This document shows, piece after piece, positions 22,289 to 30,700 of a stretch of 44,735 nucleotides of DNA. Positions within the stretch are counted from its first letter, which is position 1, and each line of letters starts with the position of its first letter. Origin of the DNA: a virus; the IMG/VR virus record IMGVR_UViG_3300035698_014381, positions 1-44,735 of that record; one strand, 5' to 3'. The translations under genes were made by a program, and so were the position numbers. The notes beneath the pieces were generated by a model. It was given only the letters and a program-made list of their open reading frames with translations, was not told the origin of the DNA and did no database searches.

Positions 22289-22678
22289 ATGGCTTACCAA
22301 GTTCACGCATTCAAGCTGGGCACGTTGGTCGCGGGCGCGGATCTGAGCGCGCCCAGCAATCAGTACCGCGCCGTGCGGATCAACAACGCTGGCAAGGTGA
22401 TCCTCTGCGCCGCAATCACGGATGTAGCGATCGGCGTGTTGCAGAACACCCCAACACTCGATCAACCCGCTGAGATTTGCTGCGTCGGGGCCACCAAGTA
22501 CCGCGCGGGTGCGGCCACGACCGCAGGACTCAACCTCTCGTGTGGCACTGATGGGCGGCCGATCACAGCGGCAGGCGTCGGCACCCCCGTGTTCGGGGTG
22601 GTGCTGGAAGGCACCGCTGCGGCAAACGAAATCGGCACGGCACTGATCGGCGTGACGACTCGTCAGCTGACCGCCTAA
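22289..22678 (+). CDS. Head decoration protein-like (DUF2190-like), 129 aa
   Basis: A small beta-rich protein directly before the major capsid gene, with AAGGAG (22276-22281) ahead of its ATG. The repeated strand-turn pattern (AYQVHAFKLGTLVAGADLSA, QYRAVRINNAGKVILCA, DVAIGVLQNTPTLDQPAEICCVG, PVFGVVLEGTAAANEIG) is that of capsid-stabilising decoration proteins that read out as DUF2190-like. Expected to bind the outside of the capsid shell. Family is inferred by pattern and position. Confidence 0.75.
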   Translation: MAYQVHAFKLGTLVAGADLSAPSNQYRAVRINNAGKVILCAAITDVAIGVLQNTPTLDQPAEICCVGATKYRAGAATTAGLNLSCGTDGRPITAAGVGTPVFGVVLEGTAAANEIGTALIGVTTRQLTA

Positions 22679-22700
22679 CCTCACACTGGAGATTTATTCA

Positions 22701-23726
22701 ATGAGCGCATTCGAAGCCCTGCTGGCGAAGCTGGAAGGCCGCACGCAGACGATTACAAAGAACCAGCCGACCAGCACCGCCGCGCATTTCAACGTCCCGC
22801 TGAACAACATCGTCGTCGCCTACATGCAGTCGGCAAACATGGTCAGCGAGGCGGTGTTCCCCGTGGTGCCGGTCGCCAAGCAGAGCGACCTGTTCTACAA
22901 GTATGACATCGACACGTTCTATCGTGACGATGCCAAGCCACGCGCGCCCGGTACCGAGTCGGCGGGTGGCGGGTTCACGTTCAACATGGACAGTTACAAC
23001 TGTCTTGTCGAAGCGTACCACAAGGACATTGACGAGCAGCTGCGCGCCAATGCCGACAGTGTGCTGCAGCTCGATCGCGCGGCCTCGTTGTTCGTGGCAC
23101 AGAAGATGGTGCTGCGTCGCGAGACGCGTTGGCTAGACACGTTCTTCAAGCAGGGCGTGTGGGCAACCGATTGGGCGGGCGTGGTCGGCGTGCCGACCAC
23201 GAATCAGTTTCAGCGCTTTGATGTCGCCTCGTCGGACCCCCGGTTGGTGGTGGAAGCCACCAAGCTGCAGGTACTGGCCACCACGGGCTACGAACTCAAT
23301 GTCGCCGTGTTTGGCGCGGCAGTGATGTCGCGGCTGGTGACCAATCCGTTCGTGCGCGAGCAGTTCAAGTACACGAGCGCCGAGTCGATCAATGAGGAGA
23401 TGGTCGCGCGGTACCTTGGACTCGACAACGTGTACGTCTCCAAGAGCGTCGTGGCGACCGGCAACGAAGGCGCAGCGGCCACGGTGGGATTGCAGGCAGG
23501 CCGACACGTGCTGTTGGCACATCGCGCCGCTGCCCCGAGTGTGATGGCCCCGTCAGCGGGCTACACGTTCTCGTGGACGGGCTTGACGGGCGGGGGCGTG
23601 AGCACGACGAAGTTCCCGCTGGTGCAGCTGGCCTCCGATCGTGTGGAGTCCCAGATGGCGTATGACTTCAAGGTGGTCGCGCCGCAGCTGGGCGTGTTCC
23701 TCCGCGACGCTGTCTCCGCACCGTGA
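22701..23726 (+). CDS. Major capsid protein
   Basis: Forms the icosahedral shell. Length (341), position after the decoration gene and sequence texture (ANMVSEAVFPVVPVAKQSDLFYKY, then acidic/aromatic strands, GYELNVAVFGAAVMSRLVTNPFVREQFKY, and VESQMAYDFKVVAPQLGVFLRD near the end) fit an HK97-fold phage capsid protein. ATG at 22701 follows GGAG. No obvious N-terminal delta-domain is present, consistent with a separate scaffold gene. The stop overlaps the next start (GTGA). Confidence 0.88.
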   Translation: MSAFEALLAKLEGRTQTITKNQPTSTAAHFNVPLNNIVVAYMQSANMVSEAVFPVVPVAKQSDLFYKYDIDTFYRDDAKPRAPGTESAGGGFTFNMDSYNCLVEAYHKDIDEQLRANADSVLQLDRAASLFVAQKMVLRRETRWLDTFFKQGVWATDWAGVVGVPTTNQFQRFDVASSDPRLVVEATKLQVLATTGYELNVAVFGAAVMSRLVTNPFVREQFKYTSAESINEEMVARYLGLDNVYVSKSVVATGNEGAAATVGLQAGRHVLLAHRAAAPSVMAPSAGYTFSWTGLTGGGVSTTKFPLVQLASDRVESQMAYDFKVVAPQLGVFLRDAVSAP

Positions 23727-24031
23727 GCCAGAATCCGAGGGGACTCAAGCTGGTGGCGCTTGATCGTTTTCTCTGTGGGACCGGCGTGGGAGAGTACCAC
23801 GCCGGGGCCATTATCACGGACGAAGACACATGGCCGGACGGTATGCTGGTCACGCGGCTTGAGCGCGGGACGGTGGCGTACATGCCCGCTGATGCCGCGC
23901 CCATGACTGAAGAGGAGTTGGCCGCACACGCCGATGCCGAGATGCTCGCCGCATTGGAAGCGGACGAAGCGGAAGCGGCAGAAACGGCGGATACGGAAAA
24001 GGCGGCTGCAAAGACCGCATCCCGTAAGTAG
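23723..24031 (+). CDS. Hypothetical virion-region protein with acidic tail, 102 aa
   Basis: GTG at 23723 overlaps the capsid stop. Residues 1-55 look like a small beta domain (LKLVALDRFLCGTGVGEYHAG, VTRLERGTVAYMPAD). The rest is a highly charged Ala/Glu helix (AEMLAALEADEAEAAET) ending in a Lys/Ala tail. Likely a minor head or connector component; no family recognised. A 9-base gap with GGGGG precedes the next gene. Confidence 0.65.
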   Translation: MSQNPRGLKLVALDRFLCGTGVGEYHAGAIITDEDTWPDGMLVTRLERGTVAYMPADAAPMTEEELAAHADAEMLAALEADEAEAAETADTEKAAAKTASRK

Positions 24032-24040
24032 GGGGGGCAC

Positions 24041-24604
24041 ATGCCCATCGTAATCGAAGATGGGACGGGACTGTCCGCCGCACTCTCGTACCAGAGTGCG
24101 GCGGACGTTTCGGTATACCTCACTGCGCGCGGTCTGGGCACGACATGGACGACACTGTCCGTCGCAGAGCAGGACATCGCGTGTGTCCTCGCGACGGACT
24201 ATCTCGACAACCGGGAACGGTTTCAGTATCGAGGCGCGCGCACGATCGACACCCAAGCCCTGCAATGGCCGCGTATCGGTGCGATCGACGACGATCGCAT
24301 GCCGCTGCAGGGCGTGCCGGTGCTCATACGTCGCGCGCACGCCGAACTCTGTGGCGTGCTGGCGTCGCGTGCCGGTGCGAGCGGCTTGACCCCACAGGTC
24401 TTGCAACCCGCCCTCGCGCGCGGCGGGCAAATCGTGAGTCAAAGCGGCGCGGGGTTTTCACAGACCTTTGCGTCCAACGCGCCCACAGAAACAACGTACG
24501 TGGCGCTGGTGGGACTCCTGAAAACGCTTCTCACGAACACGTCGAATGCCGTGCTCCCGTACATGACGTTTGTGGACGACGCGCACGCGTTTCTTCCGGA
24601 CTAA
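24041..24604 (+). CDS. Head-tail connector, DnaT-like putative adaptor, 187 aa
   Basis: Resembles the phage DnaT-like/adaptor family: MPIVIEDGTGLS, ALSYQSAADVSVYLTARG, then WTTLSVAEQDIACVLATDYLDN, YRGARTIDTQALQWPR. These proteins follow the capsid gene and form the first ring on the portal. RBS GGGGGG is close. The next genes supply stopper, neck and tail-terminator functions, as expected. Confidence 0.78.
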   Translation: MPIVIEDGTGLSAALSYQSAADVSVYLTARGLGTTWTTLSVAEQDIACVLATDYLDNRERFQYRGARTIDTQALQWPRIGAIDDDRMPLQGVPVLIRRAHAELCGVLASRAGASGLTPQVLQPALARGGQIVSQSGAGFSQTFASNAPTETTYVALVGLLKTLLTNTSNAVLPYMTFVDDAHAFLPD

Positions 24605-24607
24605 GTG

Positions 24608-24964
24608 ATGGACTACGACGCGCTCCGTGATATGGCGGAAAGCATGCTGCAGCAGTTTGGCTCTATCACGTCGCTGCGCGTCACAACGGGCCGCGTCGTC
24701 AATCCGGCGACGGGGGTCGTGACGAATGCAGGCACCACCATGATGCATGATGTGACGTTGGTGTCGTTGCCGGTCACCTCCGTCAGTGCGCTCGGGGAAG
24801 ACCCGTCGAACCGGCGGAAGCTGGTGATGACGGCACGCCGTGTTGTGCCGAAGGAAGGGGATGAAATGTGGATCGAAGGCGCGTGGCGCTTCCTCGGTCC
24901 CGTCACGCCGGTCGCGCCCCACATGGGCGAAGCGGTTGTGTACAACGCGACGCTTACGCTATGA
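24608..24964 (+). CDS. Putative head closure (stopper) protein, 118 aa
   Basis: I use ATG 24608; GTG 24605 would add one residue. The protein has an N-terminal helix (DYDALRDMAESMLQQFG) and then beta structure (TSLRVTTGRVVNPATG, DVTLVSLPVTSVSALG, WIEGAWRFLGPV), the usual layout of small stopper/connector proteins between adaptor and neck. Assignment is mainly by size, fold impression and order. Stop overlaps the next gene (ATGA). Confidence 0.65.
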   Translation: MDYDALRDMAESMLQQFGSITSLRVTTGRVVNPATGVVTNAGTTMMHDVTLVSLPVTSVSALGEDPSNRRKLVMTARRVVPKEGDEMWIEGAWRFLGPVTPVAPHMGEAVVYNATLTL

Positions 24965-25422
24965 GCCGAACTCGGGGGAACGCGCGCATGTTCGAGCACG
25001 CGCTGATTGCCGTGGAAGGCGCGACCGTGGCGGAGATCCGAAAGATCGCGCAACTGACGTGCTTTCTGATGGCGGAAAACATCATCGTCGGCGGCACGTA
25101 TGGGAATGCCACGGGCACGCCGGTCGATACCGGCTACGCGCGCGCGCAGTGGACGCCGAGTTTGCATGAGCCGGTCAAGCGGGTGAGCGCACCGGACCAG
25201 AGCGGGCAGCGCGCGTCTGACGACGTAGGCACCACCGTCGCGAGCCTTGAACTGGGCAACGAGTTTTGGCTCACGAATGGGGCGAGCTACATTCGTCCGC
25301 TTGAGGCGGGGTATAGTCGCCAAGCGCCGCTTGGGATGGTCGCGCCCGTGCTGCTAAACGCACAGCCGATCGTAGACTTGATCGTGAAAGCGCGCCGTGC
25401 CTACGCGGCGGAGCAAGTCTGA
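24961..25422 (+). CDS. Neck protein, HK97 gp10-like, 153 aa
   Basis: Joins head and tail. Contains the typical PVDTGYARAQW stretch and the GASYIRPLEAGYSRQAPLGMV region of HK97 gp10-type connectors (with the YSRQAP...GMV end motif). ATG at 24961 overlaps the previous stop, and its last base is shared with the next start. Length matches the family. Confidence 0.78.
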   Translation: MSRTRGNARMFEHALIAVEGATVAEIRKIAQLTCFLMAENIIVGGTYGNATGTPVDTGYARAQWTPSLHEPVKRVSAPDQSGQRASDDVGTTVASLELGNEFWLTNGASYIRPLEAGYSRQAPLGMVAPVLLNAQPIVDLIVKARRAYAAEQV

Positions 25423-25859
25423 TGCCCGTCCCCGATCAGGTGCTCACAGCGCTCCGGACGCGATTGCTCACGGTGGCGGGGCTGCCCGCGTTTCGCTACT
25501 GGGAAAACATCATCCCGAGTACCAGCGCGACGAACAAAGACGCGTATTCTCGCGATGCGCTGGCACTGGGATCGAAGCGTCCACTCTCGCTTGCGGTCAA
25601 CGCGGCGGGCCGACGCTGGTGGCGGTGGGAGGGAGCGCTCTATCGTGTCACGCTGCACTACCCGGCCAACACGCATCTGCATGCGCCGCTTATTGTGGCC
25701 GACGCCGTTGCTGTTGCATTCCAAGCCTCGTCTCTCGCCACAGTAGACGGCACCAAGCTCAATGTGGACTCGTCACGGATCCCTGCAGCGAGTGGGGATG
25801 ACACGGGCACGGCGCTGGCCGTAGAGATTCGTTTTCACTTCGATCAGTTTGACCCATAA
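25422..25859 (+). CDS. Tail terminator-like protein, 145 aa
   Basis: Lies between neck protein and tail tube, where the tail-terminator (lambda gpU-like) gene belongs. N-terminal helix (DQVLTALRTRLLTVA), then beta strands and a middle helix (APLIVADAVAVAFQAS), ending VEIRFHFDQFDP, as in DUF4128/minor-tail-U-type proteins. The ATG shares a base with the preceding stop. Confidence 0.7.
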   Translation: MPVPDQVLTALRTRLLTVAGLPAFRYWENIIPSTSATNKDAYSRDALALGSKRPLSLAVNAAGRRWWRWEGALYRVTLHYPANTHLHAPLIVADAVAVAFQASSLATVDGTKLNVDSSRIPAASGDDTGTALAVEIRFHFDQFDP

Positions 25860-25874
25860 TCACAGGAGCACGAA

Positions 25875-26795
25875 ATGACGGTGCCGTTTGCTATCAGTAC
25901 CAATGCCACGCTGGGGATCAATCGGGAGACGGTCTGGGGAACCCCGTTGACGACTGGTGCCCGCGCGCTTCGCATCACCGGGTTCAACAACCGCCCCGAG
26001 TTCGGCACGACCGAGTCGGCAGAAATCAACTCGGCGCATCGCGAGACAGCGGATCTTATTCGCACGTCGCAGAAGGGCACCGGCACCATTGAGGCCGAGA
26101 TGATTTTCGACGTGTTCGACACGTTGATGGAATCCGCATTCGGTGGCCTGTTCGCGGCGAACGCGTTGCAGCTGGGCAAGACGCGCGTGTCGTACTCGCT
26201 GCAGGAACACTATACCGATCTCGTGAACGCGTTCATCGTGTACCGTGGCTGTATCACGAACTCTATGAGCGTGGCCGTGACGGTGGGGCAGCCGATGCGA
26301 ACGTCGTTTGGCTTCACGTCGCGCGCTCCCACGACGGAAGTGGCGACCATGATCGGGCCGGTGGCGGCGGCGAACACCAACGTCGTGATGAACCCGCTGC
26401 AGCACATTTCGTTGGTGCAGCAGGGCGGCTTGTCGATCGACGGGTGTCAGGCGTTCGAGTTTCAGATTCAGAACGAACTGGCCGAAATCCCGTCGTTGAC
26501 GAGTGCGGATCTCGTGTCCATGCTGCTAGGGCGCGTCATGGTCACCGGATCGTTTGCCGTGTTCAAGCAGTCCAATGTGCGATTCGCGCAGGCGCTCACC
26601 AACGCCCCGACCACGCTCGCGCTCACCGTTGGAGAAGGTACGCGCACGTACGCGTTCACGATGCCGAACGTCCGCATTCAGTCCGTCGAATCGGGCGCGA
26701 GCGGTTCGAATCCGCTGCTGGAGCGGTTTTCGTTTACGGCGCTGTACAACGCCGCCAACAGTTCGCTGCGCGTCGTGCGGGGAACGGGCGCATAA
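25875..26795 (+). CDS. Major tail tube protein, 306 aa
   Basis: Forms the hexameric rings of the tail tube. Begins with ISTNATLGINRETVWGTPLT, a pattern typical of tail tube proteins of this type, and has the expected beta-rich core (TGTIEAEMIFDVFDTLMES, SVAVTVGQPMRTSFGFTSRAP) and a long second half (FSFTALYN near the end). ATG at 25875 follows ACAGGAG. The gene ends inside a hairpin that begins a structured 90-base leader of the chaperone gene. Confidence 0.88.
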   Translation: MTVPFAISTNATLGINRETVWGTPLTTGARALRITGFNNRPEFGTTESAEINSAHRETADLIRTSQKGTGTIEAEMIFDVFDTLMESAFGGLFAANALQLGKTRVSYSLQEHYTDLVNAFIVYRGCITNSMSVAVTVGQPMRTSFGFTSRAPTTEVATMIGPVAAANTNVVMNPLQHISLVQQGGLSIDGCQAFEFQIQNELAEIPSLTSADLVSMLLGRVMVTGSFAVFKQSNVRFAQALTNAPTTLALTVGEGTRTYAFTMPNVRIQSVESGASGSNPLLERFSFTALYNAANSSLRVVRGTGA

Positions 26796-26862
26796 GACGC
26801 CCGTACGCGGTACACGGGCCGTCGTCTCGACACACACGTCGGTGTGCGATGCGGCGGCCCGT
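26784..26862 (+). promoter_or_regulatory. Structured leader with mutually exclusive hairpins
   Basis: Four complementary segments: ACGGGCG (26784-26790), CGCCCGT (26798-26804), ACGGGCCG (26814-26821) and CGGCCCGT (26855-26862). Segments 1:2 pair as a 7-bp hairpin around the tail tube stop, 3:4 pair as an 8-bp stem enclosing CACAC/GTGTG, but 2:3 can also pair (6 bp). It may tune expression between the abundant tube protein and the chaperone. Confidence 0.5.
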
Positions 26863-26887
26863 TGGCACACACCGGAGATAGTACGAC

Positions 26888-27358
26888 ATGGACATTGCAC
26901 TACTGGACACCACGACCCTGTCCGAGGAAGGGGTCGCGATGAAGATCCGCGATCCACGCGTGACGCGCGATTTTGAGAAGGACAGTGACACGCGCCCGTT
27001 TCTGCTCGATGCGTCGGGAGAGCCGGTGACGATCACCCTGCTCGGCCCCGACAATCCGAAAGTCGCGCGCATGATGCTGCCCCAGCGCGCACGGTTTCAA
27101 ACGGCGGCGCTGGCCGCGCAAGGACGCAAAGGCGTGACGTTCACCGCCGACGATGTCACGCGCGATGAGCGCGAGACGCTCGATATCGTGGTCGCGGCGA
27201 CCGTGACATGGGCCGGATTTACCAATGGCGACGCCGTGCATCCCTGCACCGCAGAACATGCGCGCGCGCTGTACAAGACGAGCACGGACATTCGCGATCA
27301 GGCGATGGCGTTTATCCGCGACCGGGGAAACTTTTTGCCGAGCGTCTTGACCGACTGA
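26888..27358 (+). CDS. Tail assembly chaperone, short form (gpG-like), 156 aa
   Basis: Small protein between tail tube and tape measure genes, like lambda gpG, that coats or recruits the tape measure during tail assembly. It is rich in charged residues, with a helical second half (DVTRDERETLDIVVAATVTWAG). GGAG lies at 26873-26876, ahead of ATG 26888. Terminates at TGA 27356-27358 in the zero frame. A slippery heptamer at 27325-27331 lets some ribosomes enter the -1 frame. Confidence 0.85.
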   Translation: MDIALLDTTTLSEEGVAMKIRDPRVTRDFEKDSDTRPFLLDASGEPVTITLLGPDNPKVARMMLPQRARFQTAALAAQGRKGVTFTADDVTRDERETLDIVVAATVTWAGFTNGDAVHPCTAEHARALYKTSTDIRDQAMAFIRDRGNFLPSVLTD

Positions 27359-27753
27359 TCTTGTTTGCCCGCTGGCATTACGCACTCCAGCGGGCAACAC
27401 CGGACAGCAAGACCATGACCTACCGCACCCAGATCGAAGGGGCGGCGGGGTCGATTGAGGCTGCAGAGGCGCTCCTGCAGGGACCACCATTCGAACGCAC
27501 GCTGGCCGAGGGCTGGGTGCTCTTCGACGAAGTCGCATTAGCACGCACCGGCACCGGCTTTGGGCTTGCGCCCATCTCCTACGCCGAAATGATGGCGTGG
27601 TCGCGCCTCACACGCACGAAGATCCGCCCGTGGCACGTCGCGGTCATGCGCGCGCTTGATGTGACTTTCCTGTCCGCTATGGCCGTCGAAGATAAAGACA
27701 TCAACTTCAGCAAACTGGCGACCGCCGACGACCCTTCTCCAGACCGCCCCTAA
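26888..27753 (+). CDS. Tail assembly chaperone, frameshifted long form (gpGT-like), about 288 aa
   Basis: Predicted -1 fusion: 148 zero-frame codons to the AAC at 27329-27331, then the -1 frame from 27331 (LFAERLDRLILFARWHY) to the stop at 27751-27753. The extension has no good start of its own upstream of the fusion point, as expected. In lambda-like tails this long form links the tape measure to the tube protein. The second part is helical and ends ADDPSPDRP just before the tape measure ATG. Frameshift efficiency cannot be read from sequence. Confidence 0.8.
27325..27397 (+). promoter_or_regulatory. Programmed -1 ribosomal frameshift signal
   Basis: G GGA AAC (27325-27331) is in the X XXY YYZ phase of the chaperone frame, very close to lambda's G GGA AAG. 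Downstream, TTGCCCGCTGG (27365-27375) pairs perfectly with CCAGCGGGCAA (27387-27397), an 11-bp stem with an 11-base loop. The 33-base spacer is longer than usual for a stimulator, so the stem's role is less certain than the heptamer's. Confidence 0.85.
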
Positions 27754-27755
27754 GC

Positions 27756-30700
27756 ATGGACATCGCAGAACTCGCGCTCCGGGTTGATACGTCAGACCTT
27801 CCGCGCGCGCAGACGGAGTTTTCCCGCATGCGTGAGTCAACCGTGCGCTCGGCCAACGACATGGAAGACGCGATGTCGAAGCTGGAAGGGACGATGAAGG
27901 CCGCGCTGCGATTTTTCGGGATCTATCAGTTCTCGGCGTGGATCAAGGGGAGCGCGGACATGGCCGCGAAGTACGACACGCTCGGCGTCGTGATGACACG
28001 TGTGGGCAAGCAAGCCGGGTACACGGACGCCGCGCTCACCGGCATGGCGAAAGGGTTGGGCAATCTCGGGTTCTCGATGATCGAGTCCCGCGATGCGATG
28101 AACAAGCTGCTACGCGCCAAGATCGACTTGACTCGCTCCGAAGAGCTGGCCACCGTGGCACGCGATGCGGCCACGATCGCGCACACCACGGAAGCGCGTG
28201 CGCTGGAGACGCTGATCAACGGCGTGAAAACGGCGAACACGGCCATGCTCAAAAATCTCGGCATCCGTGTGTCGTTTGCGAGCGCATACGACAAACAAGC
28301 GGCGGCGCTCGGCAAGAACACCGAACAGCTCACGGAAGCGGAAAAGACGACGGCGCGTCTCAACGCCGTGATTGCCGAGTCTACGCAGATTGCCGGGGCG
28401 TATGAGGCAAGCCTCGGCACGGCGGCAGGCCAGCTGCAGGCCCTGAGTGGTAACGTGGACGACTTTCGCGTGAAGATTGGGCAGGCCTTTCAACCGGCAT
28501 TTACGGAAGGGGTGCGCGTCTTTGGCGTGACGATCAAAGTGTTGTCCGACAACGTCGGGATTATTCTCCCGTTGATTGCCACGCTGGCCGTGCGGTACGG
28601 CGCGTTGCAGCTGGTGCAGCGCGCCACGTCGGACGGGACGCGCGGGGCGATCGCTTCCTTCAAGTCCATGTTCACGTCCACACGAGATGGCGCGTCAGCC
28701 GCGCGCGACGCCGCGCAGGCGGGGCTGGAAAACGCATCGTCTATGATCGCGCAGCAATCCGAAAGCAAGCGCCTACTGGGCGACATGGTGCTGATGGCCG
28801 ATGGGGCGAGAAACGAAGCGCGTGGGCATCGCGACGCGGCGGCGGCGCAAGTGGAAAGCGCCGGGAGCAGCAAGCAGCGGAAGGCCGCGATCGCCGCGCT
28901 GGACGTGCAGACGCGGCTGCTTACCGAAGCGGAAGCGCAACTCTCGATCATCCGCGCGCAGCAAGGGGTCGTGAATGATATGATGCGCGCGGATCTCATT
29001 GCCGAGGGCGCGGCAAAGGTGCGCCTCACCGCGACCACATTGGCCCTCGCCGAGGCGCAGCGCGTTGCCGCGATGGCGATGACGGGGCTGCGCGCAGGCG
29101 CGAGCAAGCTGCTGGCCGCGTTTGGCGGGCCGTGGATGGTCGCGATCGCCGCCGCGACGTTTGTTGTTTCAAAGCTGGCTGCCGCGCACAACGACGCGAA
29201 GCGCGCGCTAAGTGAGCACAAAGAAGCGATTGAAACAAATCTCGTGGCGATGGATGCCGCGTACGTGCGATCGAAGGCGACCCAAGACGCATGGCGCTCC
29301 GGATTGCGCGGGAGCGACGACGCGCTCACCAAGACGGCGCTGGCATCGCGCGCGTACACGCGCGGCATTGAGGATCTGGAAGCGTCCACAGAAACCGCAC
29401 GGCAACAAGTGCTCAACATGTGGAACTCTGTCACATCGCTGGGGGCAGGGCTCAACCTGTTGAAAAAGGACAGCATCACGTTCGCGCGTGAGATGGACAC
29501 GCTAGATGACAAGTTCACGCAGGGCCGCATCTCGCTCAACACGTATTACAGCGAGCTGGATCGGTTGTCCGTCAAGTTCCCGGCGTTCCGCGAGGAGATT
29601 CGGGGCGTGCAAGGCGCGCTCTCGTTTCTCGATCTCACGCAGAAAAAAAATGCGGAGTCCCTGAGCGCGTTGAAGCAACCGCTGCTCACGACGATCGGAT
29701 TTTTTGAACGCTACCGCACGGCGGCGCAGGAGGCGGCGGACGCGCAGGCGTCGCTGCTCGGCAAGGGGGTTCCCGACAAAGTGGATCTTGGACAGTTCGG
29801 GCGCGACGCGGAAGAAGAGAACACGTACCTGCAAATGCGGCAGGGCGCGAGCGGGAGCGTGGAGCAGCTCAAAAGTATCGAAGATGTCATCACGGGAATG
29901 AAGGCGGCAAAATCGGCGGTGCGTGAACTCGCGCAAGCGCAGGAGACGCTCGGTGTGGCCGTTGGAAAAACCGGCGACCAGATGCGCGCCGAGCTGGAAA
30001 CGCTTGGGAAAAAAGAAGCCGCGCAGGCGATCAGCATCATGCGAATCGATCAAGTCGGGAGCGCCCAACAACAGGCGGCGGCAAAAGAGTTGGCGGCACA
30101 ACGGGCGGGGCTTGAGCAGGGCGTTCTCGTGTACGACGCGGCGGTCAAGTTGGCGGGACAAAACACCACGCTGACCCGCACCGTAGAAAAGCAGGCCGAA
30201 GCACAGGGGAAGGCAACCGCCGCGCTGAAAGAAGGTACGAAAGCGTTTCAGCAGATGGGCAGCGATGCGGAAATAAAAAAGATGCCGGAATACTTGCGGG
30301 ACATTGAGGCATCGTACCGCAGCACGAACCTCGCGATTGATGACCTCGCAAAAAGTCTCGGGGCCACGCATCCGCTCATCGCGCAAATGCGCGGAGAAGC
30401 GGCGCGCGTCAGAGCGGAACGCACCGACGATGCAGTCGCCACCAAATCGCTTGACGACAGCGTGCAGCGCGCGACCTTGTTGCGCGATCGCTACGCGGTG
30501 CTCACGCTCGCCATGCTGCAGTACCGCAAGGCGAACAAGGATGCTGCTGCGGATGTCCTGAAACTGCGGGAAGGGGAAATGCGCCTCGCGTACGATCGCG
30601 AGTCGCAAGCGATGGCACGCGAAGAGCGCGTGCTTCGGTTGACGCGCGTGGCATCGACGGGGACGGTCAACGAAATCAAAGGCGCGTCCAATGAAGCGGG

